In this document: one piece after another, positions 35,346 to 44,661 of the stretch | Layout of the letters: each line of letters starts with the position of its first letter | Position numbering within the stretch: position 1 is the stretch's first letter | Program-made: the position numbers and the translations under genes | NCBI GenBank assembly: GCA_947063875.1 | Contig: CAMSTY010000002.1 | Location: 39,668 to 103,667 of the forward strand | Length of the DNA stretch: 64,000 bases | Origin: an uncultured bacterium | GTDB taxonomy: Bacteria > Bacillota > Clostridia > Lachnospirales > Lachnospiraceae | Direction of reading: 5' to 3' | The notes under the pieces: model-generated | What the model saw: only the letters and a program-made list of their open reading frames with translations | Databases searched by the model: none | Told to the model about the DNA's origin: nothing

Positions 35346-36164
35346 ATGGCTAAAGGCAGGACAAATAATTATATAATGGCTGGTATAGCTATTGTGGGAA
35401 GTTATGTTGGGATGGAATTATTAGCACGGAAATATTCGGAACAAGAGGACTTCAATTATGATAACTCATATTTAAAAATGGATACAGACATCCGTGATGA
35501 CAGTTATAGTTTATATGAATCAGTAATTAAAAAAAATTTGGATAAAATATTTTCTTTTATTGGGTTGATTGCTTTGTCTCCGTTGTTTTGTTTTATCTCG
35601 CTTATAATTATCATTGATGATCCGGGACCGATTTTTTTTACTCAAAAGAGAGTAGGGAAAAATAAAGAGTTTTTTCAATTGCATAAATTTAGGTCTATGA
35701 GAATGAACGCCCCTCATAATGTGCCTACACATCAATTGACGGAACCAAATCGGTATATTACAAGAGTTGGTCGGGTATTGCGAAAAACATCTATGGATGA
35801 ACTTCCTCAGATTTGGGATGTTTTCCGAGGGAAAATGAGTATGATTGGCCCGAGGCCGGCTTTATGGAATCAGGAGGATCTTGTGGCAGAAAGAGATCTA
35901 TACAGAGTAAATGGCCTGATTCCAGGATTGACAGGATGGGCACAAATAAATGGCAGGGACGAATTGGAAATCCCTGCTAAAGCAAAGCTGGATGGAGAAT
36001 ATGCTAAAAAAATGAGAACTGGAGGGATGGTGGCACTGCTTTTTGACATTCGGTGCCTTTTCAATACCATATTATCGATTTTTAAGGCAAATGGGGTTGT
36101 GGAAGGTGGTACAGGACAAATAAAGAATATAAAAAAGGAAAATAGTACAGATGGATCAAAATAA
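35346..36164 (+). CDS. Initiating sugar-phosphate transferase (undecaprenyl-phosphate)
   Basis: This enzyme should start repeat-unit assembly by moving a sugar-1-phosphate onto undecaprenyl phosphate at the inner face of the membrane. The 272-residue protein has a short N-terminal hydrophobic stretch (YIMAGIAIVGSYVGMELL), a polar spacer, a re-entrant membrane helix (FSFIGLIALSPLFCFISLIII) and the bacterial sugar transferase core: GPIFFTQKRVGKN, FRSMR, TSMDELPQIWDVFRG, MSMIGPRP and GLTGWAQINGRD. The ATG at 35346 directly follows a GTG. It overlaps the next gene by 14 bases. The sugar is unknown. Confidence 0.92.
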   Translation: MAKGRTNNYIMAGIAIVGSYVGMELLARKYSEQEDFNYDNSYLKMDTDIRDDSYSLYESVIKKNLDKIFSFIGLIALSPLFCFISLIIIIDDPGPIFFTQKRVGKNKEFFQLHKFRSMRMNAPHNVPTHQLTEPNRYITRVGRVLRKTSMDELPQIWDVFRGKMSMIGPRPALWNQEDLVAERDLYRVNGLIPGLTGWAQINGRDELEIPAKAKLDGEYAKKMRTGGMVALLFDIRCLFNTILSIFKANGVVEGGTGQIKNIKKENSTDGSK

Positions 36165-37128
36165 AATGATAAATCGTTCAGAAGTGGGATTTGAAGATTA
36201 TGGATACTTAAAGAAATTTGTGATCGATTGGAGTGCTAAGAAAAAGGTACTTATTACTGGGGCCCAAAGCTATATAGGAGAGTCTTTTAAATGTTGGGCA
36301 AAAAAATACTATGATAAAAATATCGAAGTTGACACATTAGATATGAAAAATAATTCCTGGCGGAGGGTGGATTTTTCTTCTTATGATTGTGTGCTTCATG
36401 TTGCGGGAATTGCTCATGTAGATACGGGGAAAATATCGGCAGACGTTAAGAAAAATTATTATGCAGTTAATACAAAACTTGCAATAGAGGCAGCGAAAAA
36501 AGCAAAAGGGTCAGGAGTCAAACAGTTTGTGCTTATGTCATCCATGATTATATATGGGGAGCCAGCTGCTTATGGGAAATATAAAAATATTGATGAACAT
36601 TCAATGCCTTCTCCATCTGGTTTTTACGGGGATTCAAAATGGAAGGCAGATAAAATGGTAAGAAATTTAAGTAATGATGATTTTCATGTTGCGGTGTTGC
36701 GGCTTCCGATGGTTTATGGTAAGGGTGCGAAAGGGAATTATCCGGTGTTGTCTAAAATAGCCAGGAAACTGCCAGTCTTTCCTGATATAGATAATAGAAG
36801 ATCCATTTTACACATAGATAACTTATGTGAATTCTTATGTAAACTAATTGTGAGCGGTGAGAATGGTATCTATTTTCCTCAGAATAAGAAACAAGCCAAA
36901 ACATCAGACATAGTAGAGGCAATATCGGTTATTGTTGGTAAAAAAATAATTTTGACTAAATCGTTTAATCCATTAATAGGTTTTATTTCCCATCTTCCTG
37001 GGAGAATACCAAAATTGGTGAATAAAGCTTTTGGGACTATTACATATAGCCAAACTCTTTCGAGATATGATGGCCTTGAATATCAGGTTAATGATTGGCT
37101 TCAATCAATCAGATTGACCGAGAAATAG
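36151..37128 (+). CDS. NAD-dependent epimerase/dehydratase
   Basis: The 325-residue short-chain dehydrogenase-type protein has an extra N-terminal segment, then a Rossmann motif (VLITGAQSYIGESF, residues 34-47), the catalytic SS...Y-x3-K as MSSMIIYG and YGDSKWKAD, and LRLPMVYG. It resembles sugar-nucleotide C4-epimerases or reductases that work near the initiating transferase (WbpK/WbpV/GalE-like group). The exact substrate cannot be read. The first glycine motif (GAQSYIG) is GxxxxxG-like rather than the standard GGxGxxG. Confidence 0.8.
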   Translation: MDQNKMINRSEVGFEDYGYLKKFVIDWSAKKKVLITGAQSYIGESFKCWAKKYYDKNIEVDTLDMKNNSWRRVDFSSYDCVLHVAGIAHVDTGKISADVKKNYYAVNTKLAIEAAKKAKGSGVKQFVLMSSMIIYGEPAAYGKYKNIDEHSMPSPSGFYGDSKWKADKMVRNLSNDDFHVAVLRLPMVYGKGAKGNYPVLSKIARKLPVFPDIDNRRSILHIDNLCEFLCKLIVSGENGIYFPQNKKQAKTSDIVEAISVIVGKKIILTKSFNPLIGFISHLPGRIPKLVNKAFGTITYSQTLSRYDGLEYQVNDWLQSIRLTEK

Positions 37129-37148
37129 GAAAACAGGAGGCAGTCCAA

Positions 37149-38324
37149 GTGATAAGAGGAATTTTTTGCCATGATTTACCGATTTATAAAGATAAAAATG
37201 GGATATATTGCAGTACGACTTTAACAGATGAATTGTTTTGCAGATATCTCAGTGTGGTTGATGAATTAATCGTAGCAACGAGAGTATACAGAATAGATCA
37301 AACATATGAAGAGGCACATCAAGAAAAGATTACATTAAAGAATGTGCATTTTGTTGATTTTCCTAATATAAATACGCCGAGAGGATTTTTTGAGGTCATG
37401 CCAAAAGTCAGAAAAAAGCTTTATGAGTTAATAAGCACTGCTGACTTGGTATTTGTTCGAGGGGGAACAATAGCGCTTTTGTCTATTAATGCGGCAAGAA
37501 AAATGAAGAAGGCTTATTTGTTTGAATGTGCGGGCGGGTCTTTCATTAATTACTGGAATTATAGCTTTATAGGTAAGATTGTCGCTCCTTATATGGAATA
37601 CAGGGAACGGAAGGATGCAAAAACAGCATCTTTTGTTTTATATGTAACAAAGGAGTATCTTCAAAAGAAATATCCAACAAAAGGAAAAAGATGTGCGGTA
37701 TCTGACGTGTTGTTGAAAAAAATGGATGATGAGGTTCTTGACAGACGGCTGGAAAAAATCAGAACAAATAAGAAACCTTTTGTAGTGATAGGGACTACGG
37801 GGTATATAAGCAGCAAGAATAAAGGGCAGCAATTTGTAATAAAAGCGATGTATATGCTGAAGGATAATTTTGATATCAGATATGAACTGGTAGGAGGAGG
37901 AGACCCGACATATTTAAAATCTATTGTAAGAAAATATAGGTTAGAGGACAAAGTTATTTTCAAAGGGCAATTAAGCCATGAAGAGGTGCTTGAATGGCTG
38001 GATGGGATTGACTTATATATACAGCCAAGTATCCATGAGGGATTACCAAGAGCGTTGGTAGAAGCTCTTAGCAGGGCGTGTCCGGCAATCGGGGCCCGAA
38101 CAGGAGGAATCCCTGAGCTGCTGGGTGGGGAAATGGTATTTAAAAGAGGAAATACAAATGCTTTAGCTGCGAAATTGTCGGAGGCTCTTTTGGGGGATTT
38201 AGGCAGACAAGCAAAGAAAAATTTTGATAAAGCTAAAGAATATGAAGCAGATAAATTGAATAGAAAGAGGCAGATGTTTTTTGAAGAATTCAAAAGATAT
38301 GTTATACAAGGAGATATAGGATGA
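37149..38324 (+). CDS. Glycosyltransferase, GT4 type
   Basis: The 391-residue GT-B protein has the GT4 C-terminal nucleotide-sugar site (IQPSIHEGLPRALVEALSRA, then GARTGGIPELL) and a YELVGGGDP segment. GTG 37149 is chosen because AGGAGG lies 8 bases upstream; the frame starts 54 bases earlier inside the previous gene. Its stop overlaps the next start by ATGA. Donor and acceptor are unknown. Confidence 0.88.
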   Translation: MIRGIFCHDLPIYKDKNGIYCSTTLTDELFCRYLSVVDELIVATRVYRIDQTYEEAHQEKITLKNVHFVDFPNINTPRGFFEVMPKVRKKLYELISTADLVFVRGGTIALLSINAARKMKKAYLFECAGGSFINYWNYSFIGKIVAPYMEYRERKDAKTASFVLYVTKEYLQKKYPTKGKRCAVSDVLLKKMDDEVLDRRLEKIRTNKKPFVVIGTTGYISSKNKGQQFVIKAMYMLKDNFDIRYELVGGGDPTYLKSIVRKYRLEDKVIFKGQLSHEEVLEWLDGIDLYIQPSIHEGLPRALVEALSRACPAIGARTGGIPELLGGEMVFKRGNTNALAAKLSEALLGDLGRQAKKNFDKAKEYEADKLNRKRQMFFEEFKRYVIQGDIG

Positions 38325-39451
38325 AATGTGTATGTATTAGCTGTTTTAATTATTATGATACACGAATGGAGTCTGTAATTAAGTATTTTAAAAGTAAGGG
38401 GTATAAGGTTACCTATATAATTTCTGATTTCAATCACTTCGGTAAAAAAAGAATCGAAAGAAAGTATAGAGGAAGTATAAAGATACATGTCCCAGGCTAT
38501 AAGAATAACCTGTCTGTCCATCGCCTAATGTCGCATTTCATATTTGCAAAAAATGTTGGGAAAATTATTAATAAAATAGAACCAGATATAATATATAGTA
38601 TGCTCCCACCCAATTTATTGACGAAGGAATGCGCTTTATACAAAATGAACCATAAGGTAAAATTGATTTTTGATTGTTATGATACATGGCCAGAAAGTTT
38701 TCCTGATAAATGGTACAAAAAATATCTTAAATTTCCATTTGCAAGATGGGCCAAATATCGGGATGATTATATAGAAACTGCGGATTTACTATTATGCGTA
38801 TCAAAAGAAGAAAAGCAATTCTTTTTAGAAAAATGTGAAAATCTTTCGATTGAAGTATTAAAACCAGTATTGAAGCCGTTAGAACTTCCCAATTATAAGT
38901 TTGATGTGGATGATATGCTTACTTTTTGTTATCTAGGAAATATTAATTATATTACAGATATTAAATTAGCATTAGAAATTTTGGGGAAAATAGCAAAAGT
39001 TCGAGGAGTTTGCCTTCATATTATAGGACAAGGTCAAAATCTTGGCAAGCTGGTATCAATGTTAGAGAACGTTGGTGTAATTGTTGTATGTCATGGTGTG
39101 ATTTTTGATGATGAGGAAAAAATAAAGATTATTAGCGAGTGTGATTTTGGTTTGAATATTCCAAATGAATCCATCAAGTCAACAATGTCATTAAAAAGTG
39201 TAGAATATATGCGTTTGAGTTTGCCGATGATCAATTCCGGCAGAGGGGAAAATCATGAAATGGTAATAAAAGCTAAGGTTGGATTTAATGTTGATAGAAA
39301 TGATGTTGATCAATTAGTTCAAGATATATTAAACGTGGATACACCGTTGTTGAACGAGATGTCTAAAAATTGTAAATATTGGTATGAGGAGCATTTTCTT
39401 AACCAGGATTTAGATGAGATATTAGGAGCGGTAGTGAATGGTTCGGAATAA
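38321..39451 (+). CDS. Glycosyltransferase, GT4-like
   Basis: The 376-residue GT-B-type protein has an N-terminal acceptor domain (CISCFNYYDTRMES) and a C-terminal donor domain with CYLGNINY, HIIGQGQN and SLKSVEYMRLSLPMINSGRGEN. The usual EGxP...E donor motif is replaced by NIPNESIKSTMSLKSVEYM, seen in GT4 enzymes of capsule loci. The start overlaps the previous stop by four bases (ATGA), indicating translational coupling. Confidence 0.8.
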   Translation: MKCVCISCFNYYDTRMESVIKYFKSKGYKVTYIISDFNHFGKKRIERKYRGSIKIHVPGYKNNLSVHRLMSHFIFAKNVGKIINKIEPDIIYSMLPPNLLTKECALYKMNHKVKLIFDCYDTWPESFPDKWYKKYLKFPFARWAKYRDDYIETADLLLCVSKEEKQFFLEKCENLSIEVLKPVLKPLELPNYKFDVDDMLTFCYLGNINYITDIKLALEILGKIAKVRGVCLHIIGQGQNLGKLVSMLENVGVIVVCHGVIFDDEEKIKIISECDFGLNIPNESIKSTMSLKSVEYMRLSLPMINSGRGENHEMVIKAKVGFNVDRNDVDQLVQDILNVDTPLLNEMSKNCKYWYEEHFLNQDLDEILGAVVNGSE

Positions 39452-39518
39452 TCAGAATAGCATGAATATCTTCTATAATTATATGATAGGATTAAAAATA
39501 TAAACGTGGAGAAAAGCC

Positions 39519-40616
39519 GTGAAGTATTTATTTATAATTCCTAGCTTAAAAAGTGGCGGAGCAGAAAGGGTGATGGCTACACTGGCTAATGATTTTGTGC
39601 AGAGAGGCGACGTAGTTGAGTTTATTTTATTTAGTTCTGAAGAAAGATTTTTCTATTTGAATAAAAAAATAAAAGTAGAAGAGTTAAATTTAATGCCAGA
39701 TAGGACAACTCCTATGAGATTGGCATTAACAGTGCCGATTGTTGAAGGGAAGAGATTTCTAAAGATAGTCAGATTAATTGAAGAGATTGCCCCTGATGTT
39801 GTGTTATCATTTTGCAATACGGCAAATATTTTTAATTCTCTCCAGAAGATCTGGTTTAACAGAAATATTACGGCGGTGATATCGGAAAGAAGTGATCCGG
39901 AAAAGTATGGAGGTTTTTTGCAGTGGTGTTGTAAACATTTATTCACAAAAGCAGATGCCCTTATTTGCCAAACTGCCCATGTGGCGGAATATTATAGAAA
40001 ATATAATGGGAATTGTTATGTGCTGCCAAATCCGGTTCATATGGACAGTTTGCCAAATACTATTGTAAAAAATAAAGAAAAGTATTTTGCTGCTGTCGGA
40101 AGGCTGACATATGAGAAAAATTTCGATATGTTGATTAGGGCATTTGCTGAATTTAACAAATACTATTGCGGCTATAAATTGAAAATATACGGAGAAGGGA
40201 TTTTAAAAGAAGAGTTAAAAGCACTAATTAGAAAATTAAATCTAGAAAAATGTGTTGAATTAAGAGGCAACAAGGAGCACGTTATGAAACACATTAACGA
40301 CGCTTCTTGTTTGGTATTGTCATCAAGGATCGAAGGATTTCCTAATGTTCTTGTGGAAGCAATGTGCAGTGGCATTCCAGTGATATCTACAAATTTGGAA
40401 ACGGGAGCTGCGGGGGAATTGATCCAGGAAGGCGAAAATGGTTATATTGTGCCAATAGGAGATGAAAAGGCATTGTGTGAATCGCTTATTAAAATTGTAG
40501 AGGAAGCAGATTTAGAGAAGATGGCAATCAACAATTATAGGATGCGTGAGAAGTACAATGAAAATGCCGTTGTAGAACAATGGCATTTTGTTTTTCATGA
40601 AATCATAAACAGATGA
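39519..40616 (+). CDS. Glycosyltransferase, GT4 family
   Basis: The 365-residue protein starts at GTG 39519. It has the GT4 signatures IPSLKSGGAERVMATLAN at residue 6 and SSRIEGFPNVLVEAMCSGIPVIST near residue 275, with AVGRLTYEKNFDMLI in the donor domain. It would add one sugar to the lipid-linked repeat unit on the cytoplasmic side. A 67-base gap separates it from the preceding transferase. Confidence 0.92.
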   Translation: MKYLFIIPSLKSGGAERVMATLANDFVQRGDVVEFILFSSEERFFYLNKKIKVEELNLMPDRTTPMRLALTVPIVEGKRFLKIVRLIEEIAPDVVLSFCNTANIFNSLQKIWFNRNITAVISERSDPEKYGGFLQWCCKHLFTKADALICQTAHVAEYYRKYNGNCYVLPNPVHMDSLPNTIVKNKEKYFAAVGRLTYEKNFDMLIRAFAEFNKYYCGYKLKIYGEGILKEELKALIRKLNLEKCVELRGNKEHVMKHINDASCLVLSSRIEGFPNVLVEAMCSGIPVISTNLETGAAGELIQEGENGYIVPIGDEKALCESLIKIVEEADLEKMAINNYRMREKYNENAVVEQWHFVFHEIINR

Positions 40617-40658
40617 AGATATCGGAGGAAACGTTGAATCAGTCATTTAAAAAAGGAT

Positions 40659-41222
40659 TTGTATAGATATTATGGAGACAGAAAGCGGACTATAATGGAT
40701 AGGATATTTATGCCAGAAGAGTTACACTATATTTACTATATGCGTATGACAAGAGACGCACGCTGGAGGATATTAAAATATTACTATCATATAAGATTAA
40801 GAATGATCCAAGACAAAACCCAGATTCAGATTCCTTATTATGCGGAAATCGGGGATGGATTTTATATTGGCCATTGTGGGAGGATTATTATTAGTCCGAA
40901 TGCTAAGATCGGAAAAAATGTGAATGTAGGGACAGGAGTGACTATTGGTGAAGAAAACAGAGGTAAGAAACGAGGTGCTCCCATAATTTCCGAGAATGTT
41001 TGGATCGGTACGAATGCAGTTGTAGTTGGGAATATAATAATTGATACAGATGTATTGATAGCGCCTTTGGCATATGTCAATTTTGATGTTGCTTCACATT
41101 CTATAGTTATTGGGAATCCGGGGGGAATTATTTCCCGGGGGGGGCGACAAAAGAATATATTACAAATATGGTTGACTAAAAAAATAAATGATAAGGGGCA
41201 ATTTGGCAAAGGGAATCTTTAA
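40659..41222 (+). CDS. Left-handed beta-helix acetyltransferase, 5' end frameshifted
   Basis: The intact part (about 187 codons) is a serine O-acetyltransferase-like hexapeptide-repeat protein: IPYYAEIGDGFYIGHCGRI, then GKNVNVGTGVTIG and VWIGTNAVVVGNI. It probably O-acetylates a sugar of the polysaccharide. The best ribosome site (GGAGG, 40625) points to TTG 40634, which reads MNQSFKK and then stops at TAG 40664. With five instead of six A at 40649-40654 the frame would run through into KDLYRYYGDRK and the rest. Expression could otherwise begin at TTG 40659 or ATG 40695. The coordinates give the open portion. Confidence 0.8.
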   Translation: MYRYYGDRKRTIMDRIFMPEELHYIYYMRMTRDARWRILKYYYHIRLRMIQDKTQIQIPYYAEIGDGFYIGHCGRIIISPNAKIGKNVNVGTGVTIGEENRGKKRGAPIISENVWIGTNAVVVGNIIIDTDVLIAPLAYVNFDVASHSIVIGNPGGIISRGGRQKNILQIWLTKKINDKGQFGKGNL

Positions 41223-42650
41223 ATGATAAAAAATAAGCTGATAGTTGATTGCGATAAAGTGGTATTACTGTTTCCGCTGGCATTACTGATTATAGGAAAT
41301 ATGATGCAAGAAACAGATTTGATAATCTGGGCGCTTATTATACAGATATTATTTCTGATAGGATTATGCATTAACAGTTTTTATAGAAAGGTAGCATTGG
41401 CTTTTTTTTACGTGTGTATTTTTACTTTTCTTACAGGCGGAATTCTGATTGAATATTTTAGGCAGGGAGATAGTTGGATGCGGGGGTTTACAGTGAAAGA
41501 ATATATCACTGCATGCAATATACTTTACCTGACTTACCTTTTCCTTTGGCTGGGATACAATTGGAGGATAAGATTTTCTTTTTCGCAATATAAAACAAGT
41601 GGGTTAAGGAAATTTGGAAACAAGGTTTTTGACAGGAATTTTGACAGAAGGTTGATACAGGTTGTTTCCTTTTGGATGTTATTTGGAAGTACATTGCCCT
41701 TGGCTGCTTTTAATATCATTAAGTTGAGGTATGCTATGGCATATGGCTATATGTCGTTATATACTACTTACGCAGATCCAGGATGGTCATTTAGACTTTT
41801 ATATGTTAACCAGGTAAGCTTATTTATCAGTCTTGCAGCGAAACCACCGAAATGGAGAATGTATGCGTGTTTTGCATTGGGTTTGATAAATCCTGCGATT
41901 GAGTTTATGCAAGGCGCAAGAGGGGCAATTGTTACACAGATGTTGTTTATTGTGTTTTATCTTTATATATATGAAGATATGAGAGAGCTAAATGTCAGCG
42001 AGGCGAAACATAAAAGAAAATTTAGATGTCTGGCTATATTAGCAGTAATTATAGGGGCAATAGGTTTGCCGTTGCTGAATATTTATGGTATTACCAGAGC
42101 GGGAATAGAATATACTGGGGCAAGCAGCGGCGTAGAAGGGATGATTGGATTTTTTGAACAACAAGGGTTTTCTTTTTCTTTAATTGGTTATGCAGTCAGA
42201 TACAAAGGAAAACTGCCGCAAATATTATATTCCGTAGGGGGAATGTTTGATTTGTTTGTGAAACCAGAAGGATTTGGCGGATTAGAAGATATAGCATTAA
42301 AATCTCATTCATTCGGAAATGCTATAACATACATAACCTCTAAAGATGCTTATTTCAATGGTTTCGGTATGGGGTCCAGCTATGTGGCGGAGATATTTTA
42401 TGATTTCGGTTATGTTGGGGTCGTTGTAGTGAATTTCTTTTTAGGAAGGTTTTTTAACTATATGATGGATTGGAAAAAGCGCGGCATATTAGGATATGCT
42501 GCTTGTTTTTTCTTATATAGATATTTCCTTGGTATGCCAAGGGGGGCTTTTGCAGAACCATTTCAAAGACTTATGGCGAAAACGACGATTTTGATATTTT
42601 TGATTATATTTGGACTCAGTTATTCATACCAGGCGAAGATGAAATCTTGA
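41223..42650 (+). CDS. wzy: Oligosaccharide repeat-unit polymerase (Wzy type)
   Basis: The 475-residue protein has about eleven hydrophobic segments (for example LIWALIIQILFLIGLCI and ILAVIIGAIGLPLLNIYGI) with a large loop containing GARGAIVTQM, as in O-antigen/capsule polymerases. It would join lipid-linked repeat units outside the membrane. Wzy proteins share little sequence, so the call rests on topology and on place between transferases and a flippase. It starts at the base after the previous stop. Confidence 0.85.
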   Translation: MIKNKLIVDCDKVVLLFPLALLIIGNMMQETDLIIWALIIQILFLIGLCINSFYRKVALAFFYVCIFTFLTGGILIEYFRQGDSWMRGFTVKEYITACNILYLTYLFLWLGYNWRIRFSFSQYKTSGLRKFGNKVFDRNFDRRLIQVVSFWMLFGSTLPLAAFNIIKLRYAMAYGYMSLYTTYADPGWSFRLLYVNQVSLFISLAAKPPKWRMYACFALGLINPAIEFMQGARGAIVTQMLFIVFYLYIYEDMRELNVSEAKHKRKFRCLAILAVIIGAIGLPLLNIYGITRAGIEYTGASSGVEGMIGFFEQQGFSFSLIGYAVRYKGKLPQILYSVGGMFDLFVKPEGFGGLEDIALKSHSFGNAITYITSKDAYFNGFGMGSSYVAEIFYDFGYVGVVVVNFFLGRFFNYMMDWKKRGILGYAACFFLYRYFLGMPRGAFAEPFQRLMAKTTILIFLIIFGLSYSYQAKMKS

Positions 42651-42694
42651 GGGAGAAGAATGAACAATTAAGATAAAAAGGATAGGATATTAAA

Positions 42695-43480
42695 ATGATA
42701 ACCGTATTTACACCAACATATAACAGGGCGGATTATTTGAAAAAGGCATATGAATCATTATTAAGCCAAACGAAGGCCGATTTTGAATGGATTGTGGTAG
42801 ATGATGGTTCATCAGATCATACGGATGATGCGGTTCAAGGATTTATTGCTGACCAGCAACGGTTTTTTAATGTGGTGTATTTAAAACAAAAACATGGTGG
42901 TAAACATAGAGCTATCAATCTTGCAGTAAGCAAGGCCAAAGGAGATTTTTTTCTGATACTTGACAGTGACGATTGTTTAATGCCAAATGCAATTGAAATG
43001 ATTTTAAAATGGAAGACAGATATTGACGGGATGGAAAACATAGCAGCTGTTTCTGGGACAAAGATTCAAACAGGGGGGAAAATTGGCAAAGAGCCATTGA
43101 TAAAAAAGCATTCTTATGTGGATGCAAGTAATTTTGAAAGAGTTAAATATAATCTTGAAGCAGATATGGCGGAGGCTTACCGGACAGGGATTCTCAGGAA
43201 ATACCCTTTCCCGGAGTTTAAAGGAGAAGATTTTATTCCAGAAGGGGCAGTATGGGGGAAGATTGCGGAAGATGGCTTTGTTGTCCGGTGGTATAATGAA
43301 CCAATTTATATATGTGAGTATTTGGAAGGCGGACTCACAAGAAGTGGGGGAATAGAACGTATTGTAAAAAATTTTTATGGGACATGTTATCTTACGGATT
43401 TATCAATAAGGAAACAGCGATGGATGATTAAAATGAATTGGTTTTTCCTGTTTAATAGAGCAGCCAAAAAAGAAAAATAA
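42695..43480 (+). CDS. Glycosyltransferase family 2, C-terminus frameshifted
   Basis: The 261-residue GT-A protein has FTPTYNRADYLKKAY, VVDDGSSDHT (nucleotide site), ILDSDD (metal DXD) and EDFIPEGAVWGKI, typical of family 2 transferases of capsule loci. It ends NRAAKKEK at a TAA (43478). If the A6 run at 43466-43471 had seven A, the frame would continue KRKIKVVDRIGYLQIKPSLF to a stop at 43597-43599, giving the membrane-associating tail usual for the group. So the coding region looks truncated by one base. Catalytic parts are complete. Confidence 0.88.
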   Translation: MITVFTPTYNRADYLKKAYESLLSQTKADFEWIVVDDGSSDHTDDAVQGFIADQQRFFNVVYLKQKHGGKHRAINLAVSKAKGDFFLILDSDDCLMPNAIEMILKWKTDIDGMENIAAVSGTKIQTGGKIGKEPLIKKHSYVDASNFERVKYNLEADMAEAYRTGILRKYPFPEFKGEDFIPEGAVWGKIAEDGFVVRWYNEPIYICEYLEGGLTRSGGIERIVKNFYGTCYLTDLSIRKQRWMIKMNWFFLFNRAAKKEK

Positions 43481-43599
43481 AAGTTGTTGACAGGATTGGA
43501 TATTTGCAGATAAAGCCAAGTCTGTTTTGGAAATTGTATGTGATCGACCTTCCAATATATGCTTTGATTTATGTTGCAAACAGATTTTTGAGAGTCTAA
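43481..43599 (+). pseudogene. Detached C-terminal tail of the family 2 glycosyltransferase
   Basis: In the frame one base from the preceding gene, an uninterrupted reading gives VVDRIGYLQIKPSLFWKLYV then IDLPIYALIYVANRFLRV, hydrophobic and basic, ending in TAA at 43597. This fits the C-terminal membrane-binding helices of GT2 capsule enzymes and explains the otherwise odd 155-bp gap. Confidence 0.6.
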
Positions 43600-43635
43600 G
43601 GAAAATAGATTATTTAATTAAATAAGGTGATAGTA

Positions 43636-44661
43636 ATGAAATATATCATAGATGTCGAAGTGGAGGAGTCATTGGAAGCGTCGTCAAAACCAAGGGCAGA
43701 TATAGACAGGATTTTGGAAAAAGCAGGATGGAAAAGAATTAACATTGTCAGTTTGAAAAAGAAATCTATTTTCAGGCAGATATATATGATTTTTAGATTA
43801 TTATGGATATTCCGTTTTATAAAGAAGGAGGATCTGGTTCTTGTACAATGGAGGGTGACTTTGCTGAAACCATTCAGCAAATACGGATTTGAGAGGCTGG
43901 TTTCTGGTAAAAAGATATTGTTTCTTCATGATATTGACTCTTTAAGGCATGAGGAAACTTCCTTTTATGAGAGAGAAAGATTTAACCGGTATGATGCCAT
44001 TATTGCTCATACAGAAAAGATGAAAGACTGGTTGCTAAAGAGAGGAATTCATACAGAGATTTTTGTACTGGGAATTTTTGATTATTTGCTAGAAAGGACT
44101 GAAAACAGGGAAACCAGGAAAGAAGAAAGCACATACAGAGTGGCGTATGCAGGGAATTTATCTCGTAGTAAGTCAGAATTCCTTTATCACGATTATGAGC
44201 CAGATAGTTATCAATTGTATTTATATGGTACTGGGTTTTCGGGAAGCGAAGGGAAAAATAAATTGTATCAGGGAACTTTCAAGCCAGACGAGATTGCAAG
44301 GAAAATAGTAGGAGAATTTGGATTGGTTTGGGATGGAAGTGATCTGAATGAATGCAAAGGGAATTATGGAAATTATTTAAAATATAATTGTCCTCATAAG
44401 ATGGCAATGTATATGGCAGCAGGGTTACCGGTAATTATATGGTCGGAAGCAGCAATGGCATCTTTTGTGAAAGAAAACGGCATTGGTATTTGCATTCAGT
44501 CAATATACGACATAGATGTTATATTGAAAAATTTTACAGATAAGGAATATCAGAGGCTGTTAATAAACGTTCGTGACCATCAATGCAGGATAACAAAAGG
44601 ATATTATATAACAAAGGTTATGGAAAAAGTAGAAAAGTATTTGGAAGGTGGGCATAATTGA
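43636..44661 (+). CDS. Galactofuranosyltransferase-like glycosyltransferase
   Basis: The 341-residue GT-B protein resembles the beta-1,6-galactofuranosyltransferase/Gtf3 group, with LFLHDIDSLRH near residue 95, HTEKMKDWL, VAYAGNLSRSKSEFL and the C-terminal NCPHKMAMYMAAGLPVIIW. Proteins of this group transfer Galf or other hexoses in capsule assembly. ATG 43636 follows AGGTGA; a GTG 9 bases upstream in frame is the alternative. The stop overlaps the flippase TTG start. Confidence 0.85.
   Translation: MKYIIDVEVEESLEASSKPRADIDRILEKAGWKRINIVSLKKKSIFRQIYMIFRLLWIFRFIKKEDLVLVQWRVTLLKPFSKYGFERLVSGKKILFLHDIDSLRHEETSFYERERFNRYDAIIAHTEKMKDWLLKRGIHTEIFVLGIFDYLLERTENRETRKEESTYRVAYAGNLSRSKSEFLYHDYEPDSYQLYLYGTGFSGSEGKNKLYQGTFKPDEIARKIVGEFGLVWDGSDLNECKGNYGNYLKYNCPHKMAMYMAAGLPVIIWSEAAMASFVKENGIGICIQSIYDIDVILKNFTDKEYQRLLINVRDHQCRITKGYYITKVMEKVEKYLEGGHN

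Noticed and set aside
40649..40655. Programmed -1 frameshifting at A AAA AAG in the acetyltransferase start
   Set aside because: The heptamer is in the wrong phase: restoring the frame needs +1, not -1. No stimulatory structure was seen. A length change of the run is the simpler explanation.
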